From the NCBI GenBank assembly GCA_913058145.1, contig CAJXQM010000006.1, positions 1 to 64,000 of the forward strand: a stretch of DNA of 64,000 bases, given 5' to 3'. The notes beneath the pieces were generated by a model, which had not been told where the DNA came from, did not search any database, and worked only from the letters and a program-made list of their open reading frames with translations. Within the stretch, counting starts at the first letter, position 1. Every line of letters begins with the position of its first letter. The translations under genes were made by a program, and so were the position numbers. Positions 1 through 9,017 of this stretch are shown in pieces. This DNA comes from an uncultured Colwellia sp. Lineage in GTDB: Bacteria; Pseudomonadota; Gammaproteobacteria; Enterobacterales; Alteromonadaceae.

Positions 1-1
1 C

Positions 2-2683
2 TTACAAAGAGCACAAGCGATTAAAATGAGTTCAAACTCAATTGTTGAAGTTCTTTCTGCTGAAGATATCGGTAAATTACCCGATACCAGTATTGCCGAA
101 TCTTTAGCACGCTTACCCGGTGTAACAGGTGAACGTAGAAACGGACGTACAAGTGGTTTGTCGGTACGTGGTTTTAACGAAAACTTTATTGGTACCTCAC
201 TAAACGGCCGTGAATTATTAGGTATGGGTGATAACCGCGGTGTCGAATTTGATTTATACCCAACCGAAATTGTTTCAAACATAGTTGTTTACAAAACCCC
301 CGAAGCTGGCCTTGTTTCTCAAGGTATTGGTGGCACAATTGATTTACAAACCATCAGCCCGTTAAATTCTGAACCTACTATGACTATTAATGCGGTTGCT
401 GAAAAAAATGGTAATGATGCAGCAAATCCAGATTACGATAATAAAGGTCATAAAATCTCGTTTAACTATGTGGACAAATTTGCTAACGATACTTTAGGTC
501 TAGCCTTAGTACTTTCATCACAAGAAACACCACGACAAGAAGAACAGTTTCGAGCTTGGGGTTATGCCGATGTCAATGTAACTCCTGCTGGTGAAGAGGG
601 TCATAACCCTCGACGATTAACAGACCCTGCTATAGCTTCTGCAGGCGATAAAGTACTTGGTGGTCATGACTCATTTGCACGTTCTGCAATGTTAGAGCGT
701 GATTCAATTGCAGCTGTGATTGAATATGAACCAACAGATGAGCTAAAAATTCAATTTGATGCGTTATATATCGACTTTAAAGAGCATGATGTTCGCCGTG
801 GTATAGAAGAAGGCGGTGCTGAATGGGGAACGGGCGATTACTCTATTACGGGTATCGAAAGTGGCTTAGTAACTTCTGGCAATACCGATGGTTTTCATTC
901 AGTGGTAAGAAATGATGCCAGAACGCAAGAATCAACCTTAACAACTTTTGGTTTAAATGTTGAGTATGCATTAAACAGCGATTGGACATTAGAGGCTGAT
1001 TTATCAGTGGGTGATGTCGATAAAAGCATTATTGATTTAGAAAGTTATTCAGGTACGGGTCGTGCTGGCACTGATGGTCGTCCATTAGCGGCACGTTCGT
1101 GGGAAATGACTTCTACAGGTGTTATGTATAGTGATCATCCAACGCTTCCTGGTGTTGACTTCACTGACGAGAACTTAGTTCGTCTTGCGGGTCCTCAAGC
1201 TTGGGGCGCACCGGTAATTGGTGGCGACGCGCAAGATGGTTTTGTAAACCGTCCAGAGTTTGAAGAGTCGCTTGACAGCATTCGTTTAGAAGCCAGTGGT
1301 GTTGTTGAATATAGTATTATTAGCGGTATTGAAGTCGGTGGTATATATTCCGAGCGTGAAAAAATCAAAATCAATGAAGGTGATTACTTAACTTCACCAG
1401 AATACCCAGGTGATGCGGCTATTCCTAATGTACTTGGTGTCGCAAATTTAGACTTTGTTGGCATTAATGGTGTTTTAGCGTACGACAGCTTATCTTTATA
1501 TAACAGTGGTTACTACACAGCGACAGAAGCTTCTTTAGTGCAGACCGATCGTTTGGGTGACACCTATACCGTTGAAGAAGAAACATTAACCCTTTATGCC
1601 AAAATAAATTTAGAAGCAGAGTTTAACGACATTTATATGTCAGGTAATTTTGGCTTGCAATATATTGATGTTGATCAACAGTCGTCAGGTTTTTCTACTG
1701 TAGAAAATTCAGCAGGTTATGTTGTTGCAACTCCAGTCACTGAAGGCAGATCATACTCAAATATATTACCTACGTTAAATTTAAGCTTTGAAATAGCCGA
1801 AGACCAATTTGTTCGTACTGCGATGAGTAAAGTATTAAGCCGCCCACGTATGGATGATATGCGCCCTAATGCACGTGCAACGTTTGCCTATAATGATAAT
1901 CAAATTCAAAGTACTGAGCCTGAAAATGGTCCTTGGTCTGGTAGCGCCGGAAACTCACAATTAAAACCTTATGAAGCGAATCAGTTTGATCTTTCTTATG
2001 AAAACTACTTTGCCGACGATGGTTACTTTGCGGCCACCTTTTTCTATAAAGACTTAGTTAACTGGCATCGTAGTAGCAATGAATTAACTGACTTTTCTGA
2101 CGTCTATATTCCTGAATTACACAAAGACTCAAATGATGATGCACCAGCATTATTAACAGGGTTTGTCGAAACTAATACGGATGGTTTTAAAGGCTTTGTT
2201 CGCGGTTATGAATTACAAGCTAGCTTACCATTACGTTTAGCGCATGACGCTTTAGACGGTTTTGGTTTGGTGATGAGCGCTACTTTCTTAGACGGCAAGT
2301 TATACGAACATGCAGGACAAGAAGAAGGGAAAGTTCCTGGTTTATCCGATGAAAGTTACTCACTAACAGCTTATTACGAAAGCAATGGCTTTGAAGTTCG
2401 TATTGCTGGCACCAAGCGTAGTGATTACGTTTCTGAAACACGTGGTGGTAGTTTATCTTTAGTGCCAACAGGCAAAGCGGGTACTGAATTATGGGATGCC
2501 CAAATTAGCTACGATTTCTCAGAATCAGGTATTGATTCTTTAGACGGTTTACGTATTACCTTACAAGGTCAAAACTTAACTGATGAGAAAGATATTGAAA
2601 TTGACCAAGCTGACTCGCGTTTAGTGAATAGATACCAGTCTTATGGTAGAAACTTCTTAGTAGGTCTTAACTATAAATTCTAG
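2..2683 (+). CDS. TonB-dependent receptor, 5' end outside the window
   Basis: This is an outer-membrane active transporter that takes up a ligand using TonB and the proton motive force. The reading frame is open to the window edge, and residues before the first ATG at 26 (LQRAQAIK) already read like the family, so signal peptide and TonB box lie upstream. The plug domain is clear near the start (LSAEDIGKLPDTSIAESLAR, then a conserved RGF and a LNGREL motif). A long beta-barrel follows, and the protein ends in an aromatic residue (NYKF), as barrel proteins do. Its position before a halogenase-like gene and the glucan genes suggests a maltodextrin-type substrate; that is inference. A terminator follows the stop. 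Confidence 0.93.
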   Translation, partial: LQRAQAIKMSSNSIVEVLSAEDIGKLPDTSIAESLARLPGVTGERRNGRTSGLSVRGFNENFIGTSLNGRELLGMGDNRGVEFDLYPTEIVSNIVVYKTPEAGLVSQGIGGTIDLQTISPLNSEPTMTINAVAEKNGNDAANPDYDNKGHKISFNYVDKFANDTLGLALVLSSQETPRQEEQFRAWGYADVNVTPAGEEGHNPRRLTDPAIASAGDKVLGGHDSFARSAMLERDSIAAVIEYEPTDELKIQFDALYIDFKEHDVRRGIEEGGAEWGTGDYSITGIESGLVTSGNTDGFHSVVRNDARTQESTLTTFGLNVEYALNSDWTLEADLSVGDVDKSIIDLESYSGTGRAGTDGRPLAARSWEMTSTGVMYSDHPTLPGVDFTDENLVRLAGPQAWGAPVIGGDAQDGFVNRPEFEESLDSIRLEASGVVEYSIISGIEVGGIYSEREKIKINEGDYLTSPEYPGDAAIPNVLGVANLDFVGINGVLAYDSLSLYNSGYYTATEASLVQTDRLGDTYTVEEETLTLYAKINLEAEFNDIYMSGNFGLQYIDVDQQSSGFSTVENSAGYVVATPVTEGRSYSNILPTLNLSFEIAEDQFVRTAMSKVLSRPRMDDMRPNARATFAYNDNQIQSTEPENGPWSGSAGNSQLKPYEANQFDLSYENYFADDGYFAATFFYKDLVNWHRSSNELTDFSDVYIPELHKDSNDDAPALLTGFVETNTDGFKGFVRGYELQASLPLRLAHDALDGFGLVMSATFLDGKLYEHAGQEEGKVPGLSDESYSLTAYYESNGFEVRIAGTKRSDYVSETRGGSLSLVPTGKAGTELWDAQISYDFSESGIDSLDGLRITLQGQNLTDEKDIEIDQADSRLVNRYQSYGRNFLVGLNYKF

Positions 2684-2717
2684 TAAATTGCCTTAGAATT
2701 TAGTTTGTTTTCATTAG

Positions 2718-2748
2718 ACCTGTTAGTTTACTAGCAGGTTTTTTTTTA
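2718..2748 (+). terminator. Rho-independent terminator after the TonB-dependent receptor
   Basis: A 9-bp stem (ACCTGTTAG with CTAGCAGGT, one G-T wobble) closes a 4-base loop and runs into about ten T residues. It lies 35 bases after the receptor stop and 31 bases before the halogenase-like gene, so it probably attenuates read-through between the two. Confidence 0.85.
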
Positions 2749-2778
2749 ACTTATTTAACAATTAAAGAGAAAACAATA

Positions 2779-4269
2779 ATGAATGCTCCAATAAAAAAAG
2801 TTGTTGTATTAGGTGGCGGAACAGCAGGTTGGATTTCTGCAGCATTACTAAAAAAAATACTAGGAAATGCGATTGAAGTTGAAGTTGTTGAATCTGATGA
2901 CATCGGTACTATCGGTGTTGGCGAAGCGACTATTCCGCCAATTCAACACTTAAATAATGTGCTCGGTATTAATGAAGCTGAATTCTTACGAGAAACAAAA
3001 GCCACCATAAAGTTGGCAATAAAATTTGAAAACTGGAAAGAGCAAGGCCACAGCTACTACCATAGCTTTGGAGCCGCAGGTAAAGGCTTAGCTTTTTGCC
3101 ATTTTCATCATTTGTTAAAACGCGCAAATCAACTTGAAGATGACAAACAACTTTGGCAATACGATTTAAATTACCTATGTGCTGAAGCGGGTAAATTTGC
3201 CAAAATTAACAGCAAAGATCCCATTTTAGACATGCCTTATGCTTATCATTTTGATGCCGGTTTATATGCGCAGTTTTTACGAAAATTTAGTGTGAAAATG
3301 GGCGTAAAAAGAACCGAAGGAATGGTGGAGCACGTTAAACAATGCGCTAAGTCTGGTTTTATTCAAACGTTAAAATTAAAAAGTGGTCAAGAAATTAAAG
3401 GCGACTTATTTATTGATTGCTCAGGTTTTAAGGGACTATTAATTCAAGAAAAACTACGAACAGGTTTTGAAGATTGGAGCCATTGGTTACAGTGCGATCG
3501 AGCGATTGCTGTACCTTCTAAGCGACTTGATAAAACCTTACCTTATACCCGTTCTATTGCGCATGCTGCGGGTTGGCAGTGGCGCATCCCTCTACAGCAT
3601 AGAAACGGAAATGGTCTAGTTTACAGCAGTAGCCACTGTACTGAAGAACAAGCAATGGACAGCCTAATGGGGAATTTAGACAGCGAAGCGATTGCTGATC
3701 CAAAAATAATAAAATTTCAAACCGGCAGACGGTACAAACAATGGAATAAAAATGTTGTTGCCGTTGGCCTCTCAAGTGGCTTTTTAGAGCCATTAGAATC
3801 AACAAGTATTCATTTAATTCAATCGGCCGTTGTACGTTTGATTCATTTATTTCCACACAAGGGTATTGATGACTCTTTAGTTGATGAATATAACAAGCAA
3901 TCGGTACTGGAATATGAGCAAGTTAAAGACTTTCTTATTTTGCATTATCACGTTAACCAGCGTGACGACAGTGATTTCTGGCGAGATATGCGCTCAATGA
4001 AAATCCCTGATAGCCTTGCCCATAAAATTGAGATATTTAAAGAAAATGGTCGTTTGTTTAGAGAACATAATGACTTGTTTACTGAAAGTTCTTGGTTACA
4101 AGTTATGCTAGGTCAAGGCATTGTGCCTCAAGACTATCATCCCTTAGCTAATAACTTATCGGTAGAGAAAATCAACGAAATGCTAAGAAAAATAAAAGAG
4201 ATAAAGCAAGAGCCTATTGATAAACTGCCCAGTCATGATGAATTTTTAAAAATGTTTTGTCGTCAATAG
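2779..4269 (+). CDS. Flavin-dependent tryptophan halogenase family protein
   Basis: The protein has 496 aa, the usual length of the PrnA/RebH family. It shows the FAD-binding GGGTAGW at residues 12-18, the halogenase signature WQWRIP at 266-271, a lysine at 78 in TIKLAIKFENW matching the catalytic lysine of PrnA, and GFLEPLEST near residue 335 where the catalytic glutamate sits. The fold and key residues are therefore present. True substrates of these receptor-linked halogenase-like proteins are not established. Homologues often sit beside TonB-dependent receptors in sugar-utilisation loci of Alteromonadales, Caulobacter and Xanthomonas, so halogenation of free tryptophan should not be assumed. 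The aldo/keto reductase gene follows 26 bases later and is probably co-transcribed. Confidence 0.88.
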   Translation: MNAPIKKVVVLGGGTAGWISAALLKKILGNAIEVEVVESDDIGTIGVGEATIPPIQHLNNVLGINEAEFLRETKATIKLAIKFENWKEQGHSYYHSFGAAGKGLAFCHFHHLLKRANQLEDDKQLWQYDLNYLCAEAGKFAKINSKDPILDMPYAYHFDAGLYAQFLRKFSVKMGVKRTEGMVEHVKQCAKSGFIQTLKLKSGQEIKGDLFIDCSGFKGLLIQEKLRTGFEDWSHWLQCDRAIAVPSKRLDKTLPYTRSIAHAAGWQWRIPLQHRNGNGLVYSSSHCTEEQAMDSLMGNLDSEAIADPKIIKFQTGRRYKQWNKNVVAVGLSSGFLEPLESTSIHLIQSAVVRLIHLFPHKGIDDSLVDEYNKQSVLEYEQVKDFLILHYHVNQRDDSDFWRDMRSMKIPDSLAHKIEIFKENGRLFREHNDLFTESSWLQVMLGQGIVPQDYHPLANNLSVEKINEMLRKIKEIKQEPIDKLPSHDEFLKMFCRQ

Positions 4270-4295
4270 ATAGCAAATCAAGAATGGTATAAAAT

Positions 4296-5192
4296 ATGAA
4301 CAACATTACTTATAAAAACACCACGTTAACTTCATCCCGTTTAATTTATGGTTGTATGCGTATTGCTGGCGATAATTCATCTCAAGATAAAGCCAAAGGA
4401 AAGTTGGCCATAAGAGCAGCACTTGATGCTGGTTACAATCACTTTGATCACGCTGATATTTATGGCAATGGTGAATGTGAAAGTTTGTTTGGCGAGCTAT
4501 TAAATGAATCACCTAACATGCGTGACGAAATAATTATCACCTCTAAAGCAGGAATTCGCAGTAACCCTCAGCACTATGATTTTTCGAACAAATATTTAAC
4601 GAGCAGTGTTGAGGGATCACTAAAACGCTTAAATACCGACTATTTAGATTTGTTTTTATTACACCGTCCTGACTATTTATTTAATGCCGAAGAGGTGGCT
4701 GAAACTTTTCAACAGTTAAAGCAAAGCGGTAAGATAAAACACTTTGGCGTAAGTAACTTTAGCCCTTCACAGTTAAGCTTATTGCAATCAGCATTAGATG
4801 AGCCATTACTGGTCAATCAAATAGAAATTAATATCCATAATATTAATAGCCTATCCGATGGCACATTGGATCAATGTCAGCAAAAAGGTATAACTCCTAT
4901 TGCATGGTGTCCTTTAGGCGGAGTCGTTTATCCTGCATGGGGGAACACTTTTTCTCTCGAGGATGAACAGCGTATCGAGCGTGAATTAACTCGACAAGCG
5001 CATCATTACAACTGTCTACCCTGGCAACTTATTTTAGCTTGGTTATTAAAGCACCCTGCCAATATATGCCCCATAATTGGATCAACTACTGCAGAACGTA
5101 TTTTGGCAGCCCAAAAGGCATTAACGCTAGATTACAGCCATGTAGACTGGTATCGACTACTTGAAGCGAGAAATGGGCATCCCCTGCCTTAG
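4296..5192 (+). CDS. Aldo/keto reductase (YdhF-like oxidoreductase)
   Basis: The protein has 298 aa and is an NAD(P)H-dependent carbonyl reductase of the aldo/keto reductase superfamily. All four catalytic positions can be placed: D51 (HFDHADIYG), Y56, K84 (IITSKAG) and H123 (LFLLHRPD). The C-terminal IIGSTTAERI matches the cofactor phosphate-binding region. It resembles E. coli YdhF most. The gene lies 26 bases after the halogenase-like gene and is probably in the same transcript. A strong hairpin follows it. The substrate is unknown; a sugar or sugar-derived aldehyde is a guess from context. Confidence 0.88.
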   Translation: MNNITYKNTTLTSSRLIYGCMRIAGDNSSQDKAKGKLAIRAALDAGYNHFDHADIYGNGECESLFGELLNESPNMRDEIIITSKAGIRSNPQHYDFSNKYLTSSVEGSLKRLNTDYLDLFLLHRPDYLFNAEEVAETFQQLKQSGKIKHFGVSNFSPSQLSLLQSALDEPLLVNQIEINIHNINSLSDGTLDQCQQKGITPIAWCPLGGVVYPAWGNTFSLEDEQRIERELTRQAHHYNCLPWQLILAWLLKHPANICPIIGSTTAERILAAQKALTLDYSHVDWYRLLEARNGHPLP

Positions 5193-5264
5193 CCGTTTAT
5201 CTTTATCAATAGCTAACCTATTGGCTCATTACTTAACCTTAAGAACTCAAAATAATACAGACAA

Positions 5265-5291
5265 AAAAGCCGATAGTTACTATCGGCTTTT
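5265..5291. terminator. Bidirectional terminator between aldo/keto reductase and amylase genes
   Basis: A 12-bp perfect inverted repeat, AAAAGCCGATAG and CTATCGGCTTTT, encloses the loop TTA. A and T runs on the two sides let it work for both converging genes. Confidence 0.88.
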
Positions 5292-5346
5292 AAGGTTGAT
5301 GTTGATTCATTGATTACATCAACTAAATAATAACACTATCAAAATG

Positions 5347-7116
5347 TTACAACACGTTATAAATAGCGAAACTCAGTGGCGATATTTTGCCCTCAACACT
5401 AGTAGCCGACTGATACAATAATGTAGTATCTTGTTTATTTATAATCGCAGTAAGATCCTGTGCTTGTGTTGAGGTGTTATATACCACTATCAATTTCTGC
5501 TCTTTACCTTTATCCGAATGCACTCGCTGAAGTGCAAAAACACCCGGTTCTCTTTGTGAATAAAGTGTCGTTTGCTGACCAAATCGTAAAGCAGGATACT
5601 GCTGAAATAGTTCAGCGTATTTTGCAAAAGTTTGGTAAAACATATGGGTAGTATCGAAGTTATCCGCAGCGGTAGTTTTATCTGTTGCTAATAAATCATC
5701 ATCATTATAACTCGCAACTTTTGAAGGCATCATATCTTGACGTGATGCTTGATCATTACCATCACCAACGAAGCCCTGCTCATCACCATAATAAATGACT
5801 GGTACGCCACGGCTGAAATACAACATTGCGTGTGCTAACAAATTACGTTGAATTTGCGCTGACTCGCTATAGTTATACTTGCTTTGCGTTAATGAGTAAG
5901 CAAAGCGTCCCATGTCATGATTACCTGTAAAGTTAACTAATTGGTTTGCATTAGTATTTTCAATATCATCATGTGTAGTGCGGTATAAATGATCTTTAGC
6001 AAACAATGCAGCGAGAACATCAGTACCTTGTTGCTCAACCAAGGTTTTTTGTAACGCGCCCTGTAAGGCGAAATCTAACACTGATGGCAGTTTTCCTGCT
6101 ACGGTAAAACGGCTTAACAGCTCAGGTTCAAAGCTATAAACCTCACCATACATAGTGAAGTTATCAATCCCTTGCGTTTTAGCATGTGCCATCAACGCAG
6201 GTGAAAAATCTTGCCAAAACTCCATATTCACGTGTTTTACGGTATCAATTCGAAAGCCATCAGGTTTGAACTCATTGATAATTTTTTTGTAGATATCAAT
6301 CATACCCGTAACCACTTTTTCGCTATCAGTATTAACATCATCAAGGCCAGCAAAGTCACCGCGTATTGAGCTTTCACCCGCCCAATGAGAGTCGCCTTGA
6401 TTATGATAAACATCAATATCGTTTAACCAGCTTGGTGTCTTTAAGTTTTCGCTGCCAACAGGAATAAGTGGCGTATAACTATCCCCTTCAACGAGTTCTG
6501 CTAATGACTTAAATGGACACTCATTACCCTTAACAATCCAGCCTAATCCATCTTTACCATGGCATTCTTCATATTTAATAACGTCAGCCGTGTGGTTGGT
6601 AATAATATCAAAAAAAACTTTAATATTACGTTTATGTGCTTGAGCAATAAAGTGCTTGAGTTCTGCATTGCTACCTAAATGAGGATCTATTTCAGTGAAA
6701 TCTAAAATCCAATAACCGTGATAACCTGAGGTACCCGCTTGCATTGCTTGATTGCGTAAAACGGGCGTTAACCAAATGGCGGTAATGCCCATGTTATCTA
6801 AGTAGGGTAGTTTTTGTGTCAAACCGGCTAAATCGCCACCGTGATACATACCCTTATGACTTTTATCAAAACCACCACGCGATAAAGCACGCTTTTTATC
6901 GTCAGCTGGCGCACCCAAATCATTACTTTTATCACCATTATAAAAACGATCAGGTAACACAAAATAGAAAACTTCGTCTTGAAAATCACGCTCTTGATAA
7001 GGTGCTAATTTAGCCGCTTTGGCATGAAAACTTATGTTATTTTCGATTGACGTAGTCTGCGCGCTAACAACATTATGCAGCGAAAAAAGAAAGCAAATCG
7101 TTACTAATATTTTCAT
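5347..7116 (-). CDS. Exported alpha-amylase, GH13 family
   Basis: The protein has 589 aa and hydrolyses alpha-1,4-glucan links. Residues 1-19 form a signal peptide (MKILVTICFLFSLHNVVSA, cleavage before QTTS), so it acts in the periplasm or outside. The GH13 regions are in order: DIITNHTAD near 170 (region I), nucleophile D291 in GFRID, acid/base E325 in MYGEVYSFE, and the transition-state aspartate D401 in FTGNHDMGRF. The C-terminal part looks like the usual beta domain. The cytoplasmic alpha-glucosidase gene lies just upstream (22 bases), so the two form an operon transcribed from the operator-rich region at about 8.8-8.95 kb. Confidence 0.93.
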   Translation of the reverse strand: MKILVTICFLFSLHNVVSAQTTSIENNISFHAKAAKLAPYQERDFQDEVFYFVLPDRFYNGDKSNDLGAPADDKKRALSRGGFDKSHKGMYHGGDLAGLTQKLPYLDNMGITAIWLTPVLRNQAMQAGTSGYHGYWILDFTEIDPHLGSNAELKHFIAQAHKRNIKVFFDIITNHTADVIKYEECHGKDGLGWIVKGNECPFKSLAELVEGDSYTPLIPVGSENLKTPSWLNDIDVYHNQGDSHWAGESSIRGDFAGLDDVNTDSEKVVTGMIDIYKKIINEFKPDGFRIDTVKHVNMEFWQDFSPALMAHAKTQGIDNFTMYGEVYSFEPELLSRFTVAGKLPSVLDFALQGALQKTLVEQQGTDVLAALFAKDHLYRTTHDDIENTNANQLVNFTGNHDMGRFAYSLTQSKYNYSESAQIQRNLLAHAMLYFSRGVPVIYYGDEQGFVGDGNDQASRQDMMPSKVASYNDDDLLATDKTTAADNFDTTHMFYQTFAKYAELFQQYPALRFGQQTTLYSQREPGVFALQRVHSDKGKEQKLIVVYNTSTQAQDLTAIINKQDTTLLYQSATSVEGKISPLSFAIYNVL

Positions 7117-7138
7117 TATTTATCTTTCCTAAAGCCAG

Positions 7139-8770
7139 CTATAACGTGGCATAAAAACAACCAAATGCAGGCAATGTAAGACGACCCTCAATTAAATCAG
7201 CAGAAGCTAATTTATGATCCGTGATAGCGATCAAGTCATCTTGCAATAAATCGAAAGAAACCGCTTGTTGTTGATCACTAAAATTAAAGCAAACGAGTAA
7301 CCTTTTGTCGTTATATTCTCTAATAAAAGCGAGTATTGGCTCTGGTGTATCAACAAACTCAATATCACCATACAGTAAAGTGCTGTGTTGCTTACGCCAT
7401 TGGTTAAAATGACGATAGCTATTTAACACTGAATCATTTTGGTTTTCTTGTAGATCAACCGACTTTTCAACATGCTCTTTTGACACAGGTAACCAAGGCT
7501 TAGCTTCACTAAATCCGGCATTAACTTGCTTATGTTGCCAAGGATGCGGTGTGCGACAACCATCGCGGCCTTTAAATTGCGGCCAGAAAGTAATGCCATA
7601 GGGATCTTGGATATTTTCAAAAGCAATATCCGCTTCAGTTAACCCTAACTCCTCCCCTTGGTAACTACAAACACTACCACGTAATGATGAAATCATGGCA
7701 AACAGCATTTTGGCTAAGTCGGTATTATGTTCGGCATTTTGACTTTTACCCCAACGAGTAACCACCCGTTGAACATCATGGTTTGATATCGCCCAACAAG
7801 GCCAACCATCAGCAACTCGCGTTTCTAATGACTGCACGACTTGCTTTATATATAGAGCCGAAAAGTCATCCGTTAATAAATCAAAACTATAACCCATATG
7901 TAATCGGTTATCCCCTTGCGTATATTCTGCCATCGTTTTCAGCGAATCTTCTGAAGAAATCTCCCCTAAAGTAACCGAGCCAGGATATTTATCTAATAAG
8001 GTACGAATATCTTCAATGAAAGATAAATTTTCATCTTGCGTGTTGTTAAAATAATGATATTGATACGCATAAGGATTTTTTTCATCAAAGCCGATACTTT
8101 GTCTTAACTCTTTAGGCTTAGCTGGGTTATCGCGTAGTTGAGCATCATGAAAACAAAAATTAATGGCATCAAGTCTAAAACCATCAACGCCACGCTTTAA
8201 CCAAAACTCAACATTATCAAGTACTGCTTGACGAACGTCGGGGTTATGAAAGTTAAGATCAGGCTGACTTGATAGGAAATTATGTAAATAATACTGTTGT
8301 CGACGGGGTTCCCATGTCCAACCTGAGCCACCAAAAATAGATAACCAATTATTTGGCGCTGTACCGTCTTCTTTAGCATCAGCCCAAACATACCAATCAG
8401 CCTTGCTATTATGTTTATCTTCACGACTGTCGATAAACCATTGATGCTGATCAGATGTATGACTGAGCACCTGGTCAATCATAATTTTAATATTTCGAAC
8501 ATGGGCTTGCGCTATTAATTCATCAAAATCGGCCAATGTGCCAAAGATTGGATCAACATCTCGATAATCACTAATATCGTAACCAAAATCTTTCATTGGG
8601 GATTTAAAGAAAGGTGAAATCCAAATAGCATCAACACCTAAACTTGCAATGTAATCAAGCTTATTAATAATACCGAGTAAATCCCCAATTCCATCTTGGT
8701 TGGCATCATAAAAGCTACGTGGATATACTTGATAAATTACCGCGCCACGCCACCACATTTTTTCACTCAT
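7139..8770 (-). CDS. Alpha-glucosidase, GH13 family (GH13_23-like), cytoplasmic
   Basis: The protein has 543 aa and releases glucose from maltose or maltodextrins. I chose the ATG at 8770 (MSEKMWWRGAVIYQVYPRSF), where family members begin, instead of an open frame reaching 8938 that would run through the operator sites and encode an unrelated leader. Catalytic residues are visible: D201 in GVDGFRLD, E270 in TLGEISSED and D332 in SNHDVQR. Region I reads DQVLSHTSDQH, as in GH13 alpha-glucosidases. No signal peptide is seen. It is the first gene of an operon with the exported amylase, divergent from the GH31 gene, and probably repressed by the LacI-type regulator through the palindromes upstream. 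Confidence 0.9.
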   Translation of the reverse strand: MSEKMWWRGAVIYQVYPRSFYDANQDGIGDLLGIINKLDYIASLGVDAIWISPFFKSPMKDFGYDISDYRDVDPIFGTLADFDELIAQAHVRNIKIMIDQVLSHTSDQHQWFIDSREDKHNSKADWYVWADAKEDGTAPNNWLSIFGGSGWTWEPRRQQYYLHNFLSSQPDLNFHNPDVRQAVLDNVEFWLKRGVDGFRLDAINFCFHDAQLRDNPAKPKELRQSIGFDEKNPYAYQYHYFNNTQDENLSFIEDIRTLLDKYPGSVTLGEISSEDSLKTMAEYTQGDNRLHMGYSFDLLTDDFSALYIKQVVQSLETRVADGWPCWAISNHDVQRVVTRWGKSQNAEHNTDLAKMLFAMISSLRGSVCSYQGEELGLTEADIAFENIQDPYGITFWPQFKGRDGCRTPHPWQHKQVNAGFSEAKPWLPVSKEHVEKSVDLQENQNDSVLNSYRHFNQWRKQHSTLLYGDIEFVDTPEPILAFIREYNDKRLLVCFNFSDQQQAVSFDLLQDDLIAITDHKLASADLIEGRLTLPAFGCFYATL

Positions 8771-8873
8771 CTTAAAACCCCGCACTTTTCTAGAAAACTT
8801 TTGAAGCTTTCTGCTTATTGTTCTTTTAACGTAGAAATAAGAATACGTAATAAATGAAATTAGTAATAGCCTT

Positions 8874-8887
8874 TGCATACGTATGTA
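8874..8887. promoter_or_regulatory. LacI-family operator-like palindrome, site 1
   Basis: The sequence tgcatacgtatgta is a near-perfect palindrome centred on a CG step, the layout of LacI-family operators. It lies 104 bases before the alpha-glucosidase start, in the divergent promoter region. Confidence 0.7.
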
Positions 8888-8903
8888 TTGAGTTTTATGC
8901 TTG

Positions 8904-8919
8904 CTGCATACGTATGCAG
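8904..8919. promoter_or_regulatory. LacI-family operator-like palindrome, site 2 (perfect 16-mer)
   Basis: The sequence ctgcatacgtatgcag is a perfect 16-bp palindrome. Its centre is 31 bp from that of site 1 and 29 bp from that of site 3, so all three lie about three helical turns apart. This suits cooperative binding over both divergent promoters. Confidence 0.78.
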
Positions 8920-8932
8920 TTAAATAGTGTAA

Positions 8933-8948
8933 CTGCATACGTATTCAA
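8933..8948. promoter_or_regulatory. LacI-family operator-like palindrome, site 3
   Basis: The sequence ctgcatacgtattcaa shares the TGCATACGTAT core with sites 1 and 2. It is 70 bases before the GH31 alpha-glucosidase start and is the copy closest to that gene. Confidence 0.7.
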
Positions 8949-9017
8949 GGTGCTGCTTTGTGCTAGCAAGGTTACTATCGCAATATAACGATACACGCTT
9001 TAATTGAGGATCCGCCT

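Noticed and set aside
7139..8938. Longer alpha-glucosidase start at 8938
   Set aside because: The extra 56 residues are unrelated to the family and would lie over the operator sites; the ATG at 8770 matches family N termini.
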